The notes under the pieces were generated by a model. The model worked only from the letters and a program-made list of their open reading frames with translations. It had not been told where the DNA came from and ran no database searches. A DNA stretch of 64,000 bases. Source: Nephrocerus scutellatus (lineage: Eukaryota > Arthropoda > Insecta > Diptera > Pipunculidae). The stretch lies in assembly GCA_947095585.1 (NCBI GenBank), contig OX352761.1, positions 132,152,277-132,216,276 of the forward strand. Direction: 5' to 3'. This document shows, piece after piece, positions 56,581 to 64,000 of the stretch. The translations under genes were made by a program, and so were the position numbers. Every line of letters starts with the position of its first letter. The stretch's first letter is position 1.

Positions 56581-57113
56581 TATCATCATCATATTTGGCT
56601 CTACAACTGGCCTCCCGCAAAAAGTCTCCCCACCAATCCCGATTTCGAACCGATGTCATCCAATTGGGCATCCCTAAACTCTGGGCGTCCTGGTCTACGC
56701 CATCGTTCCAGGGTCGGCTTGGCCGAACCTCGCTGTCATGTTCCATAAATCCTACTGCAAAGGACTTTCCAAGCAGGATCATCTTCGCTCATACGAGCTA
56801 GGTGTCCTGCCCACCGCAGCCTACCGAGCTTAATTCTCTTCACGATGTCGACATTGCGGTAACGCTCGTAGATCTCATCATTAAAGAGTCTCCGGAATCG
56901 TCCTTCCTCACACACGGGGCCAACAATTCTCCGTAAGACTTTTCTCTCGAACGCGGCTAAGAGGTCAGAATGCTTTTTGCTAAGCACCCAAGTCTCGGAT
57001 CCATATGTAATTACTGGTATGAGCATTGTCTTATATACTAGCAGCTTGGATGTTATGGTTAAGTTCCTGGACTTGAAGAGTCTTGACAGACTATAGAAGG
57101 CTTTGTGATCGTT
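56580..57113 (-). pseudogene. LINE family A copy 5, 3' part
   Basis: On the minus strand it encodes SLSRLFKSRNLTITSKLL, VITYGSETWVLSKK, VCEEGRFRRLFNDE and IKLGRLRWAGHLARMSED, the C-terminal segment of family A. It ends in the family 3' terminus. It is 5'-truncated and joined directly to mariner sequence at about 57113. Confidence 0.88.
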
Positions 57114-57826
57114 CTTCCTTTCCGCAAAAAGTCTATGAGAATTATTCCTTTCGAGTCCCAAAAAATCGTAGCCATTACCGGCTAATACGACCGTCTTTGC
57201 CTTCTTCGGAGCAGATTCACCCGAACAAATCCATTTTTTTGGCAGTAGTTTGGTCTTTGGCGCATAATAATGTATCCAGGTTTCGTCAACGGTGACGACG
57301 CTACGCAAAAACTCAAAGAGGTCTAAGCACTGATTCCACATTGACAGCCATAGCCGCTTGTTGTCCACTATGAGCAATCGCGTCACCCATCGGGCCGACA
57401 CTTTTCTAAGCGTATCAGTTAAAATATTTATTGCCGTTCCGTACGACACGCCTACTGCTTCTGCTACTTGGCGGACTTTAGTTCGGCGATCAGCTAGAAT
57501 CATGCCGTCCACCTTTTCCTCGGTAACAATGTCTGCCGGACGGCCTGCCTGCTCCTCATCAAAAACAGATGTACGACCACGTTTAAATTAGTTGAACCAA
57601 TATTACACGGTTGTCATAGATGGTGAAGGTTCCCAGTAGACACCATCCATCCAACTTTCGCTTTGCATGTTTTTCGATCCAAAAATAAAAAGCGAATTAC
57701 GGATCGATATTGATCGATATAAAAACTAACCTATGAACTAGTCCGAAATTTAGTATGAGTATGTCAGCTTTAGGTGCGCCACCCGTTTTCAAACACGACG
57801 GGTACTTATTGATCGCCCCTCGTAAA
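57114..57826 (-). pseudogene. Mariner transposase, N-terminal part, truncated by LINE
   Basis: The minus-strand frame shows RTKVRQVAEAVGVSYGTA (helix-turn-helix), SARWVTRLL, then VTVDETWIHYYAPKTK with the first catalytic Asp, and APKKAKTVVLAG. The terminal repeat CGAGGGGCGATCAATAAGTA (read inward from 57826) is intact at the 5' end. The second half with the remaining Asp residues is missing. The residues run on in frame into LINE sequence, giving a 258-codon fused open frame (57512-56736). Confidence 0.88.
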
Positions 57827-60800
57827 TGGCATGCATTTTCTGAATATTTTAAAACTCCCTATATTATTTAAAACATGATTTTGTAATAACCACAAACTAC
57901 TCCAACTTTCACCATTTGGTTTTTTTTTCTTTCCCGACATATAACTGGAGATATATTTAATTGCATCTCCCAAAATCATATGCTTCTAATCTAGTAAACC
58001 GCAGTGTATATGGCACATAGGCAGAATTAAAAACCGTTGCTTAAATATTGACTCATTATTAATTCTTTTTAGTCGTCGTTTAATTTGGTAATAAAAATTG
58101 TCCGTTGCTTTTAAAGACAGCAAAGAATAAATTGCCAATAATTTGGATACATATTTGGCACATTACACGGTCATTACATCATTTACATCATTTCTCAAAC
58201 ATCCATTATTCATTACTGTGGCCTAAACGATAATTATTAATGCCATTATGAAATAGTATTGATAATGTGCCTTTTTTATTGTTCAGTTCTTTCTGTTTAT
58301 TAAATTGGTCTGCTTCTAGAGTACTTATTTTATAGTAATATAGTATTTTATGGCTTTCGTACATTATTGAAATGCAAATCAGACTGAACTGGAGAGAATC
58401 TATTAACACAATGATTTTGACGCATTCTTACGTCATTTTTACAGCGCAATCGCATTGTATTTAACCAAACGAAAATTGGGTCCAGATATATATGTTAGGT
58501 GCCTTTGTGAGACTGAGATTTTTCAGTTTTGACTGGACAGTATATTGTATAATATTAATGTTTGTTAAAACCTAACCGCAACAAAATAGAACATTAACAA
58601 CTCGAATAATTATATTCCAAATACATATTCGGACCGATCAGTACTAATCGTCGTTAATAGTCGAAATACCGAATTTCACCCTGATGAAAGCTCCCCGGAA
58701 AGTTTACACTACGATTAGGTTATGTACTTACGAGTATATGTAGGAAGATTACAATGACTTGACAGCAATGCATTTCATCCCCAAACTCATAGCTTCCCTC
58801 TTCCTCTCACCCTTATTTGCAAGCATACTACACGTTAACACAGATTTATATTTGTGTTATCACTGTTGTGTTTTGTACTACATTCATCAATTTGTTTGTA
58901 ATAAGTGTGGCATATAAAAGCACATTCATTTGCGGGCATATAAATAAAAGCACACATACAAACATTTTAAGGTTAGATACCTCGAAGTAATGGGATGGAT
59001 ACATGCATTCGACACTCGAACAATAATTGTGGCTGTGGGAGCTTTTTTTTGTCATCCACTATAGGGGCAGATTTCGAATTTTGTCGAAAAGAAGCTTAGC
59101 GGGTATCGCATCTGAGAATTCAGTCGAGCGCTGGTACCCGAACGAGAAAGGTCGCTCTTTGTATTTTCGTCGTGCTGTGCTACAATTGCAAACGGTTTGA
59201 TTGATATCCTAGTTTTTCTCTGTAATAAAGAAAAATCTCATAAGCTTTGCAAAGCTTATAGAGAACATTTTCTTTCTTTCTTCGCATTTGCAAAAAATTA
59301 TTCTTCAAATTTTTCTCTTGGTCAGTTCTCGTCGTCGTCGTCGGTGGTGGTGTTGACTTTAATCCAGAATTGTGTAATAGAAAAGTGCCCTTCAAATTAA
59401 TAACTTTTTTTAGGTGCAGTGTGAAAGGTAGAGATTACAACAACAACAAAAGTTGTATAACTAACAAAATCGATTCTATATATTTCATGGCATTTTAATT
59501 GCCAATGGGGTGTAGTAGCGACGAAAAATGTAGTATAATAAACAAAAGTGACTATGCACTAAACAGTTTTTTCTTCTAGTGTAGAGAAAATATTTTGTGA
59601 ACAAAAAAAAACAAAAAAAAACAAAAAAAAAATTCATGGACATTTCAACAAAATTTTATAGCCTATAGTTTCTATAACAACAATTTGATCTAATAATATC
59701 CTAACATAATCTGTCATGGTAAATGTACATATTTTTTTTTGTTTTATCTGCTTCGTTCGTGACGCCAGCAAATAAAATTGCTAACAAGAAATATATGACG
59801 TAAAGATATGAAAAGGTGTAAAATATATCTTGTGTCTACCATTCATAAAGCTCAAGGTGCACATGCCCTGGTTGCGTAACGTTCATTGATTATATTTGTT
59901 TATATATATATGAACAACATTTCTCATCTCTCAGATTTATGGAACAAAAATTCATGCATATATTGCCAATATGTAACCAATAAAAATTTTCTACAATTAC
60001 CGAAATTAAAGTACTTATTGCTCTATATTTCACAGCAACGATACACACACAGCACACTATATAATTAGTATAGTACGTCATCGTAAATAGTAGAACTTAA
60101 AATGAGTGCTCAGGTGGGTCTATCATTTAATTAACTTTAGACATTAAGTAATATTTTAAGTGACAACGCAAAGATAGATAGAGAGATATTAAAAAAACAA
60201 ATATGAAAAAATGTAAAGAAAAATCGATATTTTAATTAGCATACATATTTAACGTTTTGTTCTCTCTTCTTACCCTAGTTATTGGGCGAAGAGAAGAGAC
60301 ACCGTCATAAGAAGGTGTGCGCATGGTCTTTGACGCATAGAAAATAGGAAATGGAAAATGAGTGTAGAAATTATTTTAAAATGTTAAGATAGGTCTAATT
60401 AGTTTTTTTTTAAACAAAAAACACTTAATTGACTACGGGGGTTTTTTAACACCATAAATAAGGTGCCGGTTTAAAACAAGTTTTAACCAGATAATGTATA
60501 TGCACAATCACAGACACACTCTGATCACGAGATACATGTTTTTTTAATATTTAATGTCAATCGTAAGTTCAATAACGAACGGCGACACTGACTGACAATC
60601 AAGTGAGCACACTGATTGATTAAAAATTTAATATCTACCCGATTTTGTTGTTTCAAGTTTAGCGTTACAACAAACAAAAGCCGTCGGATTCATCGTCGTA
60701 CAAAAAGTCAAGCAAAAAGTGTATAAAGCAGTAAAGTAGAGCAGTAACAACTGAACTGAACTGGTTAGTTGTCAGTTGGAGAAGTCTTTTGTTTGTTAAA

Positions 60801-61017
60801 ACGTTTTTATTAGCTCGTTTTGTATGTCTGTCTTTTCGGACGAAATTTCGTAATTGATTTTAAACTAATTTCCAACTTTAAACATAGCTCTGAACTGGAT
60901 AATAATATTAATAATAATCGGGGCGACAGACCGTTGCGGAACAAGACCTAGCTCCTCGCGACCATTTGTGTTGTGCATGTATATTTTTTCACACCATTGG
61001 AAGGGACCTACAATTAA
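57827..61017. other. Intergenic, weak exon candidates only
   Basis: Mostly AT-rich DNA without recognisable genes. ATGAGTGCTCAG|GTGGGT at 60102-60113 has the form of a tiny first exon with donor. (A)8-9C repeats lie at 59606-59632 and GTCGTCGTCG at about 59328-59342. None is convincing alone. Confidence 0.35.
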
Positions 61018-61099
61018 ATGACGAATCCTAACGGCGAATTGAGAAAAGCTTTTCGTGACAAGTTATTACTCAAGGACGTTTGTCAGACATTCACAAGAG
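61018..61099 (+). CDS. Candidate first coding exon (MTNPNGELRKAFRDK...)
   Basis: An ATG directly after an in-frame TAA opens 27 codons of mixed, protein-like composition (MTNPNGELRKAFRDKLLLK, then DVCQTFTR), ending at a donor AAGAG|GTATGA at 61099/61100. I do not recognise the family, and no second exon was found downstream. A tRNA-like SINE follows at once. Confidence 0.28.
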
Positions 61100-61104
61100 G
61101 TATG

Positions 61105-61196
61105 ACACCGTGAAAAATACATTTGGTGTAATTGGGATTTGAACCACAAACCTCCTGCTCAGCAGCCATGCAGTTGTGTACTGAGCCACGGCGCCT
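61105..61196 (-). repeat. tRNA-derived SINE fragment
   Basis: On the minus strand GGCGCCGTGGCTCAGTACAC begins at about 61195, with an A box TGGCTCAGT (61188-61180) and a B box GGTTCAAATCC (61145-61135) at tRNA-like spacing. The acceptor ends do not pair and the anticodon arm is irregular, so this is a SINE head or tRNA pseudogene rather than a working tRNA. Confidence 0.65.
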
Positions 61197-61269
61197 ACTG
61201 GACAAACTTGACAATAATTCAAAAAAAAATTGCACCCACAATACTAAAAAGAAGAAAATAAAGAAATTA

Positions 61270-61497
61270 TTTGAATAAAAATTAATTTTTAATTTAATTT
61301 TTTAAAACGAACTGGAAAGTATAAAATAAATTATCCTAACCCTAACCTCATTCAGATAGTCCAGATAATTGCTTATTGTGAAATTTTAATAGCTACGAGT
61401 ATATATAAGGTTAGGAATCTGTATGGGGCTAGGAAAATTATTTTATACTTTTTAGTTCGTTTTAAAAAATTAAATTAAAAATTCATTTTTATTCAAA
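61270..61497. mobile_element. Foldback MITE, 228 bp, long inverted arms, TA flanks
   Basis: The left arm TTTGAATAAAAATTAATTTT continues through AAAACGAACTGGAAAGTATA. The right arm is its complement with few mismatches, about 72 bp each. TA flanks both ends (61268-61269 and 61498-61499). Only about 80 bp separates the arms, so the whole can fold. No gene. Confidence 0.85.
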
Positions 61498-61578
61498 TAA
61501 ACATTTTTTCTCCACTTTGCTTGAACGGTTTCTTACGCAGGAAAAAAATGTTATATAAAAGTAATAATTTTTATAAAT

Positions 61579-62960
61579 TTATTGCCAAGGGAGAATTCCT
61601 TGAATGACTTGCGCCATGGCAATAAAGTGGGCTAAGTGCTTTATTAGAATTACAAATAATCGAAGGATTGTAATTTACAAATATACGAGGGGCGATCAAT
61701 AAGTACCCGTCTTTGGGATGAAGACGCAAGTTATTAGCATTTTTTTTTTATTTTTCAATGTAATCTTATAGGTCGATACGCTTCTCTCAACGTTTCTGCC
61801 ATTTCTTTAAATTCTGCACAAAATACGATTTCTTAAACTCTTCAAAATACTCTTCTCTCGGCGATAACCTCATCGATTGAGCGGATGTCATGTTTTTTTG
61901 TTTTGAAACACAAACCGAGCCATGTCGAGCGAGTAGGTAGCACAGTTCATTCAATTAGGCCGCGACAATTCGGGATGAATGTGCGCTGTCGTGGTGAAAC
62001 AGCTCTTTTTTCTTAGCCAAATGTGGTCGCGTCTCCTTCAATTTCTCATCGAATCGGTCCATTAATTCACTGTAGTCCCCGTGATCGTTATTCCTTTCTG
62101 CAAAAAGTTCATGAGTATTATTTTTTTCGAATCCCAAAAAGTCGTGGCCTGATGGGACCCCTACTTCGGTCCAAACGCTGCTTCGACATTGACAGTCGTA
62201 TCCGCTTGTTGTCCACTATTAGTTCGGCCATCAGCGAGAATCTTGTCGTAGACCTTTTCAACGATTTCCTCGTTAACTAGTAACAACGTCAGACGGGCGG
62301 CCTGGCCGCTCCTCATCAAAAACAGATGTAAGACCACGTTTAATTTGGTTGAACCAATATGTCACGGTTTTCATAGATGGTAAAGGGTCTCTCTATGGAC
62401 AGTATCGAAATTCGCTTTCCAAAATAATAATAATAATAAATCCAAAAATAAAAAGCTAATTACGGATCTATATTGCTCTTTTTCCATTATATTGAGAAAC
62501 ACGAGTAATACAACTGGCTGCAAAATAAAAACTAACATATGAACCAGGCTGAAATTGTGTATGGTGTCGTTTGACAGATGACAGTACACGACGGTAATGT
62601 CAATTTCCCTCAGCAACTGTTTTCAAACACGGGTACCTATTGATCGCCCCTCGCGTAACATTCATCACTTTTGTAGCCGGTTTCAATTTATTTTCGCAGA
62701 ATTCTCTCTGATTCATTGAAAAAAGAAATACGGAAAACAATCACGAAACTAAAACGACACAAGTCCAAATGCTTTAATCAATGGATCATGGTCAGGGAAA
62801 CTATAAAAAACCTTAACCAGGAAAATATTACATAATAATGACGTAACAGCGCCTTCAAAATTCCCTTGAACCTCTCTCTATTGAATACAGGAACTAGTTG
62901 AACTCTTTATTGAAGGCCAACAACTTGACAGGGAATCGTACCGGATTTGGAACTACAAAT
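61579..62960 (+). repeat. Serial-hairpin repeat family, copy 5, split by mariner
   Basis: The left part (61579-61683) has TTATTGCCAAGGGAGAATTC and TTGCGCCATGGCAATAA. The right part (62658-62960) resumes with TTGTAGCCGGTTTCAATTTA and continues to CAACTTGACAGGGAATCGTA. Removing the mariner restores the order seen in copy 1. Confidence 0.88.
61685..62656 (-). mobile_element. Mariner copy with both ends, internally deleted
   Basis: Ends read inward CGAGGGGCGATCAATAAGTA (left) and CGAGGGGCGATCAATAGGTA (right), flanked by TA (right side after two extra bases). The minus-strand frame 62137-61955 shows GFEKNNTHELFAERNNDH then FHHDSAHSSRIVAA with the second catalytic Asp. Only about 970 bp remain of the ~1.3 kb expected, with a large internal deletion near 62160-62215. 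It belongs to the same family as 57114-57826. Confidence 0.88.
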
Positions 62961-64000
62961 TCTTGCTTTTGATAAATATTACAGTTTTTTCGTTTTTATT
63001 TTTTGTAATTTAAAAAAAAAATCAAAATTAAACTATTCAACTAGATATGGAGTAACAAATTCTTAAAAACTATGATGGCATTGTTTACAACATCAGGACT
63101 GTTCCTACCCGAATATACCAAGAGTTTTCAGATTTTGCAATTTTTTTATTTTGAACACTTACGTTATTATTAAGTATTTAGATATTTTAAGATATACGTA
63201 GCATTAAAAAGTTTTACTTACTTTAGGTTGTATAAAAGAAGAATTTTACAAACTACAAATATCAGCGTTATAAGGCGCAAAATTATCCGCAATAAAATTA
63301 AATACAGAGAAAAATAATAAATAGCTATCTTCAAAGAAATTCAAAAAAATCAAGTTTCATAACAAACGCATCAAGGAAAAAATAGTTTAATTGAAAAAGT
63401 ATGTACATAAATTAAATAAAATTTATAAGTCAAATATATTGTAAGCTAAACAAGCATACGCTCAAATTAAACGGGAGTTAACAGGTTTGATTATACATAA
63501 TAATGTTAAGGATTGCTGTTCTGTTTTGATTCTCGTCTTGTATTTTGTTTGTTTGTTTTTTCCCATACATCCTCCGTTGAACTGGTCAACTCCCAACCAA
63601 AAAAACATTACATAAGAAAACGCCCATGGCAAGTCCACAGATACATTTGGTAAAAATCGATTTTCATTTTCACCACCACCAATCATTTTGTATGTGAGTT
63701 GGCGGCAACCAACAATTTGGAATAGATCACAATTTCCTTAAAAAAATGTTTTGTAAAAGTGAACTTGAATTCACTACTACTACTACAATTTTACCTAACT
63801 TGTGTACATACCTTGTAAAAATACTTCATAACACGTTAAATCATGATTTTTTTTATTACATTGTGTTTTTGTTTGTCCACCGCCCCTTTTTTCAAAATGC
63901 GATTCATTCCTTTTATAATGCTGATGTGTTACGTTTGTTTTTTTTTTTAGACAAGATTGTTGTTTTTAGAGTTACAATGTTTTGTAATTAAGTTTTATTT
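62961..64000. other. Window end, no gene seen
   Basis: AT-rich DNA without recognisable coding sequence. Short open frames in this region have no domain and low complexity. Confidence 0.45.

Noticed and set aside
61123..61195. A tRNA gene on the minus strand
   Set aside because: A and B boxes are present, but the acceptor ends do not pair and the anticodon arm is irregular, so it is a SINE or tRNA pseudogene.

Overview
This is an AT-rich, transposon-dense stretch of insect nuclear DNA. Spliced genes with short GT-AG introns, a fly-style TATA plus TCAGTT promoter and the gene set (Kif19A-type kinesin, CCHamide-1, NPC2) point to a dipteran. A DD41D 'rosa'-type transposon, first described in a tephritid fruit fly, makes a tephritid plausible, but that is inference.

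I can support four host genes. (1) Positions 3767-7905, minus strand: a kinesin of the KIF19/Kif19A type, eight exons joining into one 740-residue frame. (2) 15595-17277, plus strand: an F-box/leucine-rich-repeat protein with an intronless coding region of 560 residues. (3) 22109-31477, plus strand: the CCHamide-1 neuropeptide precursor, four coding exons, 186 residues; an 8.65 kb first intron separates the signal peptide from the peptide, and a TATA/Inr promoter lies about 175 bp upstream of the ATG. (4) 31742-32290, minus strand: a secreted NPC2/ML-domain lipid-binding protein, two exons, 159 residues, convergent with CCHamide-1. Weak single-exon candidates (20219, 43256, 60102, 61018) are flagged as such.

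The rest is mostly mobile or repetitive DNA. LINE fragments of at least four kinds recur: an endonuclease-RT family with five copies and an ATG-rich 3' tail, plus several I/Jockey-like RT or RNase H pieces. DNA transposons include an apparently intact DD41D element (54832-56135); two of its internally deleted derivatives lying head to head as a ~630 bp palindrome (41538-42167); two copies of a mariner with CGAGGGGCGATCAATA ends; a second mariner relic; a Tigger/pogo relic; a Tc1 relic inside a Kif19A intron; and several MITEs with clear ends (8326-8579, 40786-41093, 61270-61497). Unclassified families include an element built of serial hairpins (five copies) and one built of ~100 bp GGGCCC-containing subunits, which forms a nested tandem array at 32587-35893 next to the NPC2-like gene.

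The most notable observations are the complete DD41D element with its homopolymer-cored palindromic derivatives, the serial-hairpin family, the nested 577/1654 bp duplication, a mariner-LINE fused open frame, and a stop-interrupted cystine-knot-like frame inside the CCHamide-1 intron. All comparisons were made by eye; no database search was possible.
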